Notes under the pieces: model-generated
What the model was told of the DNA's origin: nothing
What the model saw: the letters and a program-made list of their open reading frames with translations, nothing else
Databases searched by the model: none
Part shown: positions 36,748-46,057 of the stretch, piece after piece
Numbering within the stretch: position 1 is the stretch's first letter
How the letters are laid out: each line of letters opens with the position of its first letter
Position numbers and translations under genes: made by a program
Source of the DNA: a bacterium
Lineage (GTDB): Bacteria > Bacteroidota > Bacteroidia > Bacteroidales > Muribaculaceae
Direction of reading: 5' to 3'
NCBI GenBank assembly: GCA_004561555.1
Contig: SFVH01000006.1
Span: 1-49,995, forward strand
DNA: 49,995 nucleotides

Positions 36748-39338
36748 AACGACTGATAATAACTACCATTATAGCATCCTTGACCTTGCCGGCTTATGCC
36801 GCTCCGTCAAGGATGCGTGCTATCGAGGTGGCACAACCCGATGGCACTCGACTCACGGTGACGGCTATGGGCGATGAGAATTTTCGATATTATGTGAGCG
36901 CCGACAGTGTGATGCTTCAACATGACGGCACTGTCTTTCGCTACTTCGGCACAGCGCTCACTGCTCATAACCCCGAGCAACGCACCGACGAAGAGTCTCG
37001 ACTGACTGCATCACTCCGCTACTCATCGGTTATAATGCAGCTAAAGCATGAAGCGGCAACGACCGTCTCTCGCCCGAAGGCGACCGCCATAGGTGCTCCA
37101 CATGCGCTTGTGATACTTGTGGAATTTCCCGACAGACCATATTCAGTGGAAGCTGCCGGAGAAGAATATTTTGCGATGCTTAATGCCGAGGGCTACGACA
37201 ACTATCGCCATTCCGGAAGCGTACGCGACTATTTCGTGGCATCATCAGCCGGTCGATACACCCCTGTATTTGATGTCTATGGTCCTGTGATGATGGCACA
37301 CGGGTTTGCCTATTACGGCAACGACGTAGGCAACAGCGATGCTGCACCGGAGGAGATGGTAAAGGAGGCTTGCCTGGCTATCGACAACGACGTGGACTTC
37401 TCTATCTACGACAGCAACGGCGACGGCGAGGTGGACAACGTGTATATCTTTTATGCAGGGCAGGGGCAAGCTGACGGCGGTGAAGTGGCAACCATCTGGC
37501 CCCACTCCTCCACTCTGACACAAAATGACGAAGCTCTCACTTGCGATGGGGTGAAAATCGACTCTTATGGTTGTTCTCCCGAACTTGACGGCAACAAAGA
37601 TGTCAACGGCATCGGAACATTTTGCCACGAATATAGCCACGTACTCGGATTGCCGGACCTCTACGACACCTCTTATGGCGGCGCTCTGACACCGGGCAAT
37701 TGGGACCTTATGGCTCGAGGCAACTACCTCAACGACGGGCGTACACCGCCCCTTCTCTCAGGATATGAGCGTTATTATCTCGGGTGGGTAGAGCCTAAAC
37801 CGATTACTCACCCGAAAAATCTACGCATTTTGCCGCTGGCTGATAATGACGTGTATCGCATATCCACAGAGCGCGAAAACGAGTATTTCTTATTGGAAAA
37901 CCGACAAAAGGAAGGATGGGATGCTTTTCTGCCTGGACACGGTATGATTGTGTGGCATATCGACTACAACCCCAACATCTGGGACCGCAATGTGGTGAAT
38001 CGCAACCCTTCGCATCAATATGTCGACATCATTGAGGCTAATCATGCCACCACAAGCAACTATGAGGCGGGATTTGCGTTTCCCGGCACCAGCAATGTGA
38101 CTTCGCTAACTGAGATGAAGAGCTGGAGCGGTGTGGATACCAACCTCCCTCTTACCGACATCACCGAGTCTGCCGGCATCATCTCCCTGAAAGTGGCTGG
38201 AGGCAAGGAGGACGTGGAAGCACCTTCTCTTTTTGAAGCTGAAGAAATCACGCCCACCTCGGTAGCTCTGAGATGGAGCAATTCGGCTAATGCGGTGACC
38301 TACAACGTGTATGTCAACGGAGTGAAGACGCTAACATCAATTAATGACACTAAAATTGTTGTGACTTCTTTGGATGCCGACACCGACTACACTTTTTATG
38401 TCACCGCCGAAGACCTCTACGAGGAGTCGTTGCCGTCCAACGAAGTGTCAGCACGCACTCTCCCACCGACATTCGAGATGCTGATACCCGAAAATGTGAG
38501 GGTAAGAAATATCACCGAGGGCGGATTTACAGTGACTTGGGACGCTGTGGCAGGTGCAGGGGGATATTACCTCACAGTGGCGCAACGCTATAGAGGAGAG
38601 TTTGTCCAATCACTTTGCTCCTTCAACGACAATGTATTGCCCGAGGGATGGACTACTACATCAACTTCATTCTACAGCGTCGACGGCTACTATGGCTCGT
38701 CGGCTCCATCACTACGCCTTGTTGATGGCGACTTACTACAGTCGCCGATATTTGATGGCGACATTCGCCAATTGTCGTTTATGGCTCGCCGCACGAAATC
38801 CGACTCCGACATTAAGATTGTAATCAGCGGCGACTGCAACGGCAAGAGTGTGGTGCTCCACGAAGTGACACCTACCTCAGTGAAAGGCGGCGAGACGATA
38901 GCATTTGATGAGAAAGACGGCACAATCCCCGAGCATTGCCGACAAATCACACTTATGGCAAAGGACGACGGCATTATTGCAATCGATGATGTAACGATTG
39001 CTTATGGCGGAGTGGCTACCGATACTCCTGTCTCCGCCTACAATCACAAGGATGTGGGCAACACCGAGATGTTTGATGTGATGCTTAATCCCATTGAACG
39101 TCGTTTGGTGGTGATGGTGCAAGCCTACAATGATGAAGGGGAGTCGTCGATGTGGTCGCAGCCGATAGAAGTGACAAAGGGAGCCGAAGGAAGCGTCGAA
39201 TTGTTGCGAAGCGAAGGGTGTGAGGCTACGGAGCTGTGGACTATAGATGGTCGACTCATCGGCAACTGCCGCAATATTCCTGCCGGCATCTACATAGTAA
39301 AAACACCTTGTGGAGTGAGGAAAATCATTGTGAGGTAG
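36744..39338 (+). CDS. T9SS-exported M6-family metalloprotease
   Basis: An 864-residue secreted zinc protease. A signal peptide (1-19) and a propeptide-like region lead to an M6 (immune inhibitor A-like) catalytic domain. The zinc motif is HEYSHVLGLPD at residues 295-305: His295 and His299 bind zinc, Glu296 is the catalytic base, and Asp305 is the likely further ligand. An Asp-rich loop, YDSNGDGEVDN, looks like a calcium site. An FN3 domain follows (about 499-575), then a second FN3 domain interrupted by a jelly-roll module. A T9SS sorting domain ends the protein (IPAGIYIVKT, RKIIVR). The start overlaps the upstream gene's stop as ATGA. Substrates are unknown; host or dietary proteins, or the coupled surface protein, are possible. 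Confidence 0.87.
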   Translation: MKRLIITTIIASLTLPAYAAPSRMRAIEVAQPDGTRLTVTAMGDENFRYYVSADSVMLQHDGTVFRYFGTALTAHNPEQRTDEESRLTASLRYSSVIMQLKHEAATTVSRPKATAIGAPHALVILVEFPDRPYSVEAAGEEYFAMLNAEGYDNYRHSGSVRDYFVASSAGRYTPVFDVYGPVMMAHGFAYYGNDVGNSDAAPEEMVKEACLAIDNDVDFSIYDSNGDGEVDNVYIFYAGQGQADGGEVATIWPHSSTLTQNDEALTCDGVKIDSYGCSPELDGNKDVNGIGTFCHEYSHVLGLPDLYDTSYGGALTPGNWDLMARGNYLNDGRTPPLLSGYERYYLGWVEPKPITHPKNLRILPLADNDVYRISTERENEYFLLENRQKEGWDAFLPGHGMIVWHIDYNPNIWDRNVVNRNPSHQYVDIIEANHATTSNYEAGFAFPGTSNVTSLTEMKSWSGVDTNLPLTDITESAGIISLKVAGGKEDVEAPSLFEAEEITPTSVALRWSNSANAVTYNVYVNGVKTLTSINDTKIVVTSLDADTDYTFYVTAEDLYEESLPSNEVSARTLPPTFEMLIPENVRVRNITEGGFTVTWDAVAGAGGYYLTVAQRYRGEFVQSLCSFNDNVLPEGWTTTSTSFYSVDGYYGSSAPSLRLVDGDLLQSPIFDGDIRQLSFMARRTKSDSDIKIVISGDCNGKSVVLHEVTPTSVKGGETIAFDEKDGTIPEHCRQITLMAKDDGIIAIDDVTIAYGGVATDTPVSAYNHKDVGNTEMFDVMLNPIERRLVVMVQAYNDEGESSMWSQPIEVTKGAEGSVELLRSEGCEATELWTIDGRLIGNCRNIPAGIYIVKTPCGVRKIIVR

Positions 39339-39380
39339 TGTTTTTTCCAATGCGATAGAAATTTAACAAAAAAATATTAG

Positions 39381-39388
39381 TAAATTTG
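39381..39388 (+). promoter_or_regulatory. Possible -7 element for yitT-metH, overlapping a terminator
   Basis: TAAATTTG fits the -7 consensus 62 bases before the yitT ATG, but no -33 TTTG is present. The predicted start of transcription would fall inside the terminator stem that follows, so the new transcript could not form that hairpin completely. Confidence 0.35.
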
Positions 39389-39389
39389 C

Positions 39390-39427
39390 CCGACGGTTCG
39401 CCCCAAAGACGAGTCGTCGGCTTTTTT
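39390..39427 (+). terminator. Intrinsic terminator after the M6 protease gene
   Basis: An 11-base stem with two wobble pairs (39390-39400 with 39410-39420, CCGACGGTTCG against CGAGTCGTCGG) and a nine-base loop is followed by C and TTTTTT (39422-39427). It ends the secreted-protein operon 52 bases after the protease stop. Confidence 0.8.
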
Positions 39428-39450
39428 CGCTTTTCCTAAAAATTAATTGT

Positions 39451-40431
39451 ATGCTTAACAAACACCGCGACATTTTGGACCAACTGAAACAATGGTTTCA
39501 CATCCTACTCGGCACAGCGATAATGTGTGCCGGCTTTGTGTTTTTCATCAACCCATATAACATCATCCCGGGTGGTGTGTATGGAGCAAGCATTGTGCTC
39601 CACAATATTTTCCCGTCAATCCAGGTGGGAACATTCGGTTATTTCTTCGATGTGCCGCTACTATTGATGTCGCTGTTGTTGTTTGGCAAAAAAGTGGGCA
39701 TTCGCACCATCGTTGCCGCACTGTCGGCACCTATATTTATGAATATCTTTTCATGGCTTGCCTATCCGTCGCAACAAGCACTCGAAGCTCTCGACCCGGC
39801 ACAGCTATGCAGCGGCTTGATTGATTTGAGCGACCATCTGATGCTTGCCACAATCATCGGCTCTGTAGTGATTGGTGTGGGATGTGGCATAGTGGTGAGA
39901 AACAAAGCCACTACAGGCGGCTCCGACATCGTGGCAATGATATTCCAAAAATATGCACATGTGAAATTTTCGAGCGCGATATTTCTTGTCGACTCCTGTG
40001 TGATTATGTTTGGTGTCATCGTGATTTGTTTCGGCTTCGGCACGGAAGAAGCGACAACTCCGTCGCTCCATTTGATGTTCTACTCCATCATTGCCATCTA
40101 TGTGGCTTCTCGGGTGTTAGCATTCACTATCACGGGAGCAAAAAACGACAAACTCCTCTTTATCATCAGCGAAGACAAACTCCCCACCCTCCATCATTAT
40201 ATTCTCAACGACCTTGACCGTTCGGGCACTTGCATCAAAAGTACCGGCTTATATACCAACGGCGAAAAAGAAATGCTTATGCTTGTGGTGAACTACAAAG
40301 AAGCTAACATCATCAAAGCAAAAATCAAAGAAGCTGACCCGCGAGCATTTGTTATCGTGACCGACGCATACGACACCTACGGCGAAGGATGGAAGCCATT
40401 GCCGTTGGCAGATGAAATACAACCGGAATGA
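39451..40431 (+). CDS. YitT family membrane protein (DUF161/DUF2179)
   Basis: A 326-residue membrane protein of the YitT family. Five or six hydrophobic helices occupy about residues 15-240. They include FFINPYNIIPGGVYGASIVL and the family-typical RNKATTGGSDIVAMIF. A soluble C-terminal DUF2179 domain ends the protein (LHHYILNDLDRSGTCIKSTGLYTNGEKEMLMLVV within about 245-310). The family's transported substrate or role is not established, so none is assigned. metH follows 25 bases downstream without a visible promoter, so the two are probably cotranscribed. Confidence 0.9.
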   Translation: MLNKHRDILDQLKQWFHILLGTAIMCAGFVFFINPYNIIPGGVYGASIVLHNIFPSIQVGTFGYFFDVPLLLMSLLLFGKKVGIRTIVAALSAPIFMNIFSWLAYPSQQALEALDPAQLCSGLIDLSDHLMLATIIGSVVIGVGCGIVVRNKATTGGSDIVAMIFQKYAHVKFSSAIFLVDSCVIMFGVIVICFGFGTEEATTPSLHLMFYSIIAIYVASRVLAFTITGAKNDKLLFIISEDKLPTLHHYILNDLDRSGTCIKSTGLYTNGEKEMLMLVVNYKEANIIKAKIKEADPRAFVIVTDAYDTYGEGWKPLPLADEIQPE

Positions 40432-40456
40432 TTATTCCCCATCGAACAATATAAGA

Positions 40457-43400
40457 ATGACTGAAAAAGATTTGAAAAATGCGCTCGCTGAGAGAATTTT
40501 GATTCTTGACGGAGCAATGGGTACTGAAATACAAAAATATCACTTCTCGGAAGACGACTTTCGAGGAGTGATGTTTGCTAATCATAACAACAAACTTGCG
40601 GGATGCAACGACGTGTTGTCGCTCACACAACCGGAGGCTATAGCCGCTATCCACAGCCGCTATCTTGATGCCGGTGCCGACATCATCGAGACCAACACGT
40701 TTAATGCTAATGCCGTGTCGCTCGCCGACTACGGGTTGCAAAAATTTGTGAAAGACATCAATCGCGCTTCAGCACGATTGGCGGTGGCAGAAGTGGCAAA
40801 GCGGCGAAAAGAGGGGCGACAATGCTGGGTTGCAGGTAGTGTTGGTCCGACTAACAAAACCTTGTCGATGTCGGCTGACGTTGATGACCCTGCCGCTCGC
40901 GACATCGACTTCGACTTTCTGGTAGATGCCTATATCGAACAAATCACCGTACTTATTGAAGAGGGAGTAGACATCATCCAGATAGAAACAATATTCGACA
41001 CCCTTAACGCTAAGGCGGCTATTACAGCTTGTGAGGAAGCAATGAAGACCACAGGCAAAAAGGTGGAAATAATAATCTCCGTGACTCTCACCACGAGCGG
41101 TCGCACCTTGTCGGGACAAACATTGGAAGCTTTTACGGCAAGTGTGGCTCACGCGCATCCCTTGGCAATAGGTCTTAACTGTGGCTTCGGAGCGGAAAGT
41201 CTGGAGCCTTATGTGAAACAGTTGTCGGCGCTTACCGATGCTGCTATCTCGCTCTATCCTAATGCCGGACTGCCTAATGCTATGGGTGAATATGACGAAA
41301 CGCCTGAAATTACCGCCTCTCATGTAAGCCGACTGATTGAGGCAAAGATGCTAAACATTGTAGGAGGTTGTTGCGGCACTACCCCCGACCATATACGAGC
41401 CATCGCTGATGTGGCTAAAGGGAAAGCTCCACGCACGGCTCCGGTCATTGACCGAAAGATGAGGCTCGCCGGATTGGAGATGAAAACGGTGGCGAAAGAG
41501 CTAAATTTCGTAAACATCGGAGAGCGTTGTAATGTGGCGGGAAGTAGGAAGTTTCTGCGTCTTATCAACGAGAAAAACTACGACGAGGCGGTAAGCATCG
41601 CTGTGGCGCAAGTGGAAGCGGGAGCTCAAGTGATAGATATTAATATGGACGATGCCATGCTTGATGCCGAAGCGGAAATGACCCATTTTCTGCGTCTTCT
41701 GGCAGCAGAGCCTGATGTGGCGAAAGTGCCGGTGATGATTGACTCGTCGAAATGGTCGGTGATTGAAGCCGGGCTGAAATGTCTGCAAGGCAAAGGCATT
41801 GTCAATTCGATAAGTTTGAAAGAGGGTGAAGAGGTGTTTCTCCGCCATGCCGAATATGTGAAAAAGATGGGTGCCGCCGTGGTTGTGATGGCTTTTGACG
41901 AAAACGGTCAAGCCGATACACTCCCGCGACGCAAAGAGATATGCTCTCGCGCCTACCGATTGCTCCGAGAGAAAGTAGATTTTCAGGCTGAAGATATCAT
42001 CTTTGACCCCAATGTGTTGGCAATAGCCACCGGCATGGAGGAGCACGACCGCTATGCTCTCGACTTCATCGAAGCTACAGCCTGGATAAAGGCTAATCTT
42101 CCGGGCGCAAAGGTGAGCGGCGGAGTGAGCAACCTCTCGTTTTCTTTCCGTGGCAACAATTTCTTGCGAGAAGCCATGCACTCTGCATTCCTCTACCACG
42201 CTATAGCCGCCGGATTGGATATGGCTATCGTTAATGCGGCGTCGATGATGCCCTATGATGATATACCCGGTGATGTGAGAGATGCGGTGGAAGATGCTTT
42301 GCTTTGCCGTCGCGCCGATGCTACCTCCCGTCTGCTCGAGGTGGCTGAAAGGCTGAAAAATGCCAAGGCTGATAGTGTGAAAACTGCCGATGTCAACTAC
42401 ACTACGATGCCAGCCCAAGAGGCATTGAGCAAGATGCTTATTAAAGGGCGTACTGAAGGTATCGAACCAATCCTGGAGAAGGCTTGGCACGAGCTGGGGA
42501 AAGCGGTGGCTGTAATTGAAGGGCCGCTGATGGATGGAATGAACCAAGTGGGCTCTTTATTTGGAGAGGGTAAAATGTTTCTTCCACAAGTGGTGAAGAG
42601 TGCTCGCGCCATGAAATATGCCGTGGCGTGGTTACAACCGATTATCGAACGCGAACAAGCTTCTACCGATGCCAAATCTGCCGGCAAAATTGTGATTGCC
42701 ACCGTTAAAGGCGACGTTCACGATATCGGCAAAAACATCGTGGCGGTGATAATGCGGTGCAACGGATATGAGGTGATTGACCTCGGAGTGATGGTGCCGG
42801 CTGAAAAGATAATTGATACGGCAGTGGCTGAAAAGGCGGATTTCATCGGACTGAGCGGCTTGATAACGCCTTCTCTCGAAGAGATGTGTCGAGTGGCAAC
42901 AATGATGCAACAAAGGGGGTTGAACATCCCTATTCTCGTGGGTGGAGCCACCGCCTCAGCCGTACATACAGCAGTGAAAATAGCGCCTTGCTACAATCAT
43001 ATTGTGGCTTATACTCGCGATGCGGCAATCTTGCCCATGGTGGTACGCGAAATAGCCAACGACCCTACTGCCGCAGCAGACAAAATACGCCATGAGCAAG
43101 AAGCTGAACGGCAAAGGTATTTCAATCAACAACATCCGCTACTATCTATCGACGAAGCCCGCAGACGCAAGCCTCAGATTAATTGGGAGGATTATGCCGC
43201 CCCCAAACCGGCAGTCGAGGGGCTCTCCGATGTGGCAATCACCGTGAAAGAAGCTGCAGAGCTAATCAACTGGAGAGCGTTTTTCACAGCATGGAAGATG
43301 GAAGCTTCTTTTGCTTCGCTTGCTGAAGTTGAAGGCTGTGACCACTGTCGTGCACAATGGCTTGCAGCTCAACCAAAAGCCAACATCAACAAGGCGATGG

Positions 43401-44119
43401 AAGCGATGCAACTACTAAAAGATGCGCGGGCGGCAATAAATAGGCTTATTAGGGATGCCAATCAAAGCATCCGTGCTCGTGTGGCATTATTGCCGGCAAG
43501 AGGTGGTGAGGATATTATCACGATTTGTACGGATGAAGGCGAAATGGCTCTTCCTGTGTTGCGATGCCAAAAAGATAGTGAGGTTTGCGCTTCTCTTGCC
43601 GATTTCATCAATCCTGAGGGCAACGATTATATCGGAGCTTTTGCCGTCACCGTAGGCTCTCAAATCGAAGGGATAATCGACAATTATCGCAATAGAGGCG
43701 ATGATTATAAAGCAATGTTATATCAGACCCTCTCCGACCGCCTTGCCGAAGCCGCCACCGAACTGCTTCATGCGCAAGTGAGACGCTCAATATGGGGCTA
43801 TGCACCCGACGAGAATTTGTCGAAACAAGAACTGCTTCAGGGCAATTATCGAGGCATACGTCCGGCGGCAGGCTATCCCTCGCTCCCCGACCAATGGGCA
43901 ATTTTCACCATCGCACAATCGGTGGGCATCGAAACGCTTGGTATTACTGTGACTGAAAACGGCGCGATGTCGCCCGCATCAAGTGTTTGCGGATTGATGA
44001 TAGCTCATCCACAAGCCAAATATTTTGTTATCGGAGATATCGGCGATGACCAACGCAAACTGTATGCTCAGCAGCGCAACATCTCAATCGAACAACTTTC
44101 AAAATGGCTACCGCGATGA
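40457..44119 (+). CDS. metH: Cobalamin-dependent methionine synthase
   Basis: A 1220-residue modular enzyme that moves a methyl group from methyltetrahydrofolate to homocysteine through cobalamin. All four modules are present. The homocysteine domain has zinc ligands Cys242 (GLNCGFGAE), Cys305 and Cys306 (GGCCGTTPDH). The pterin domain starts around NIGERCNVAGSRKF. The cobalamin domain has the cap and the axial His755 in DVHDIGKN. The C-terminal S-adenosylmethionine activation domain carries RGIRPAAGYPSLPDQ. The start is placed at 40457 (MTEKDLKNALAER), where family members begin. The last four bases overlap the next gene. Activity depends on acquired or salvaged B12, a common trait in gut Bacteroidales. 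Confidence 0.96.
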   Translation: MTEKDLKNALAERILILDGAMGTEIQKYHFSEDDFRGVMFANHNNKLAGCNDVLSLTQPEAIAAIHSRYLDAGADIIETNTFNANAVSLADYGLQKFVKDINRASARLAVAEVAKRRKEGRQCWVAGSVGPTNKTLSMSADVDDPAARDIDFDFLVDAYIEQITVLIEEGVDIIQIETIFDTLNAKAAITACEEAMKTTGKKVEIIISVTLTTSGRTLSGQTLEAFTASVAHAHPLAIGLNCGFGAESLEPYVKQLSALTDAAISLYPNAGLPNAMGEYDETPEITASHVSRLIEAKMLNIVGGCCGTTPDHIRAIADVAKGKAPRTAPVIDRKMRLAGLEMKTVAKELNFVNIGERCNVAGSRKFLRLINEKNYDEAVSIAVAQVEAGAQVIDINMDDAMLDAEAEMTHFLRLLAAEPDVAKVPVMIDSSKWSVIEAGLKCLQGKGIVNSISLKEGEEVFLRHAEYVKKMGAAVVVMAFDENGQADTLPRRKEICSRAYRLLREKVDFQAEDIIFDPNVLAIATGMEEHDRYALDFIEATAWIKANLPGAKVSGGVSNLSFSFRGNNFLREAMHSAFLYHAIAAGLDMAIVNAASMMPYDDIPGDVRDAVEDALLCRRADATSRLLEVAERLKNAKADSVKTADVNYTTMPAQEALSKMLIKGRTEGIEPILEKAWHELGKAVAVIEGPLMDGMNQVGSLFGEGKMFLPQVVKSARAMKYAVAWLQPIIEREQASTDAKSAGKIVIATVKGDVHDIGKNIVAVIMRCNGYEVIDLGVMVPAEKIIDTAVAEKADFIGLSGLITPSLEEMCRVATMMQQRGLNIPILVGGATASAVHTAVKIAPCYNHIVAYTRDAAILPMVVREIANDPTAAADKIRHEQEAERQRYFNQQHPLLSIDEARRRKPQINWEDYAAPKPAVEGLSDVAITVKEAAELINWRAFFTAWKMEASFASLAEVEGCDHCRAQWLAAQPKANINKAMEAMQLLKDARAAINRLIRDANQSIRARVALLPARGGEDIITICTDEGEMALPVLRCQKDSEVCASLADFINPEGNDYIGAFAVTVGSQIEGIIDNYRNRGDDYKAMLYQTLSDRLAEAATELLHAQVRRSIWGYAPDENLSKQELLQGNYRGIRPAAGYPSLPDQWAIFTIAQSVGIETLGITVTENGAMSPASSVCGLMIAHPQAKYFVIGDIGDDQRKLYAQQRNISIEQLSKWLPR

Positions 44120-44886
44120 CTATAAACAATGACCTTATCCGACTGCTAAACGAAGAAGCGGAGCATTTCAACCGCCCGGAGTTTGTCGCCGCCGACCCTA
44201 TTCAGTTTCCCCGACGCTTCTCTCGCTTGCAAGACATAGAAATCGCCGGTCTGCTTTCGGCAACAATAGCCTGGGGCAACCGGAAAATGATTTGCTCTAA
44301 CTGCGAGAAAATGCTATCTCTGATGGACTATCAGCCTTATAATTACGTTATGGACGAAGGCTATGAAGACCTCGGTGAGCGATTTAACATCCATCGCACG
44401 TTTTTTTCCACCGACTTCGCTTATATGTTGCGAGGGCTGAGACTGATATATAAGAAGTATGCTTCGCTCGACGACTTTTGCAACAAGTCGAATGTCCCTC
44501 AAGAAGCGCTGTCGCCATGGCACTTCGCTGAACACCTCGGAAGGGCTTTTGCCGAAGCCAACGATGAATTGACCAACTCTCGGTGTCTCCCGGTCAACTT
44601 GCAGTCTACAGCACTCAAGCGCATCAATATGCTACTGCGCTGGTTGGTGAGAGACGACGGTATCGTTGACCTTGGAGTGTGGCGCTCTCTAAAGCCATCG
44701 CAGCTATTCATCCCGCTGGATGTACACGTAATTAACACCGCCACCGCCCTCGGTCTTCTCTCACGGAAACAAGCCGACAGAAAGGCCGCTGTGTCGCTCA
44801 CCGACACCCTACGCCCACTTCGCCCCGAGGACCCTGCCGTTTACGATTTCGCGCTATTCGGCATCGGAATAATGACAAAGAAATAA
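44116..44886 (+). CDS. TIGR02757 (DUF2400) family protein
   Basis: A 256-residue conserved protein of the TIGR02757 family. Family-like segments are DPIQFPRRFSRLQDIEIAGLL with the following AWGNRK, the middle RGLRLIYKKYASLDDF, and the C-terminal PLDVHVINTATALGLL plus PAVYDFALFGIGI. These recall the helix-hairpin-helix DNA glycosylase fold, but enzymatic activity has not been established to my knowledge. The ATG at 44116 overlaps the metH stop as ATGA, so translation is coupled. An ATG at 44104 would add four residues. Confidence 0.88.
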   Translation: MTINNDLIRLLNEEAEHFNRPEFVAADPIQFPRRFSRLQDIEIAGLLSATIAWGNRKMICSNCEKMLSLMDYQPYNYVMDEGYEDLGERFNIHRTFFSTDFAYMLRGLRLIYKKYASLDDFCNKSNVPQEALSPWHFAEHLGRAFAEANDELTNSRCLPVNLQSTALKRINMLLRWLVRDDGIVDLGVWRSLKPSQLFIPLDVHVINTATALGLLSRKQADRKAAVSLTDTLRPLRPEDPAVYDFALFGIGIMTKK

Positions 44887-44927
44887 CATTTAACAAGTCA
44901 TAATCGCATAGACTGCATTTTTTTATT

Positions 44928-44935
44928 TACCTTTG
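44928..44935 (+). promoter_or_regulatory. -7 element ahead of the coiled-coil membrane protein gene
   Basis: TACCTTTG matches the -7 consensus 40 bases before the ATG at 44976. No TTTG stands at the matching -33 position. Confidence 0.5.
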
Positions 44936-44975
44936 CGCTCGATAGTGAAATTTGTATTGACAAAACGATATAGTT

Positions 44976-45980
44976 ATGGGAACGGATAATAAAGACAAAT
45001 TTGACAACAACGACGAAATAATAGAAGTGGATGCATCAGAAGGTTATGAAGCTCCCGAATCGCCCGACGGCGAAAAGAAAGAAATGAAAAAGGCTGCCGG
45101 AATGGTTAAAATTGGCATAATCCTTGTCGCTATCGCTCTCATCGGTGTGGGAGTGATGTGGTACTACAACTGGTCGCACGGAAGCGACCAACAAGCACAA
45201 ATCGATTCGCTGAAGCTCGCCAACGAAAAGCTCTTGCTTCAGACGGAATATGAAAACCTCAATGCCGAATTTCAACAATACGAAAATCAAGCACAATATC
45301 TGCAAAACGACTCTCTGCTTGAGCAATACAACCAAGCTAAAGACAAAGCGGAGAAGCTCCTTGCCGAGCTCAAATCGGAGCGTGCCACAAACGGCAGACG
45401 CATCAAAGAGCTTCAAGGCGAAATAAATACGCTCAAGGGGTTGTTGCGCCACTATGTCACGGTAATCGACTCCCTGAGCCGCGAAAATTCCGCCCTTAAA
45501 GATGAAAACCAACAACTGCAATCGCAAAACGCCGAACTCTCATCGACAGTCAACGACTACTCGGAGAAAAATCAGCGCCTCAACGAACGGATGCAACTGG
45601 CAGAAAAACTAAACCTCACCGGGTTGCATTTTTCCGCTCTCAACAAAAAAGGTAAAAACGAGAAAAAAATCAATAAAGCGAAACAACTCGTTGTGACATT
45701 TACAATACCGCAAAACAACTCCACGCCCGTGGGCGAAAAAACATTCTTTGTGCGAATAGTCACCCCGGAAGGTAACGTGTTGGGCAGTGGCAGAACGTTC
45801 CCGTTTGAGGGTGGTAACGTGGCTTACACAGAGAAGAAAACAATCGAATACGACCAACAAGAAACAACGCTCACCCTTTACCACAACGTGACCACCGCTC
45901 TCACCAAAGGCTCTTACACAGTAGAGGTGTTTGTCGACAACTACCGATTGGTTTCCCGCCAATTTGCAATGGAAAAATAA
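44976..45980 (+). CDS. Single-pass membrane protein with long coiled coil, function unknown
   Basis: A 334-residue protein. An acidic cytoplasmic N terminus (1-40) is followed by one membrane helix (about 45-63, IGIILVAIALIGVGVMWYY). A long heptad-rich coiled coil occupies about 72-210, rich in Leu, Gln, Glu and Asn. A C-terminal beta domain (about 220-334) contains VTFTIPQNNSTPVGEKTFFV and YTVEVFVDNYRLVSRQFAM. The layout suggests a periplasmic oligomer anchored in the inner membrane. I know of similar uncharacterised Bacteroidales proteins but no assigned function. It has its own -7 element and ends at a strong terminator, so it is probably monocistronic. Confidence 0.8.
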   Translation: MGTDNKDKFDNNDEIIEVDASEGYEAPESPDGEKKEMKKAAGMVKIGIILVAIALIGVGVMWYYNWSHGSDQQAQIDSLKLANEKLLLQTEYENLNAEFQQYENQAQYLQNDSLLEQYNQAKDKAEKLLAELKSERATNGRRIKELQGEINTLKGLLRHYVTVIDSLSRENSALKDENQQLQSQNAELSSTVNDYSEKNQRLNERMQLAEKLNLTGLHFSALNKKGKNEKKINKAKQLVVTFTIPQNNSTPVGEKTFFVRIVTPEGNVLGSGRTFPFEGGNVAYTEKKTIEYDQQETTLTLYHNVTTALTKGSYTVEVFVDNYRLVSRQFAMEK

Positions 45981-46004
45981 AACAAACATAATTTTTTAAA
46001 CCTC

Positions 46005-46042
46005 AACGGAGGCGTGTATATTTTGACACGTCTCCGTTTTTT
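46005..46042 (+). terminator. Intrinsic terminator between the coiled-coil gene and the recombinase
   Basis: A 13-base stem with one G-U pair (46005-46017, AACGGAGGCGTGT, with 46026-46038, ACACGTCTCCGTT) and an eight-base loop runs into six T residues (46037-46042). The recombinase start lies only 15 bases beyond, so transcripts from the left should mostly stop here. Confidence 0.92.
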
Positions 46043-46057
46043 ATTCCCTAAACATCA

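Noticed and set aside
41501..42547. 348-codon minus-strand open frame inside metH
   Set aside because: It is fully antisense to a methionine synthase with all motifs intact. Its translation is Cys/His-rich without a domain pattern, typical of a shadow frame. Other antisense frames inside the large genes were rejected for the same reason.
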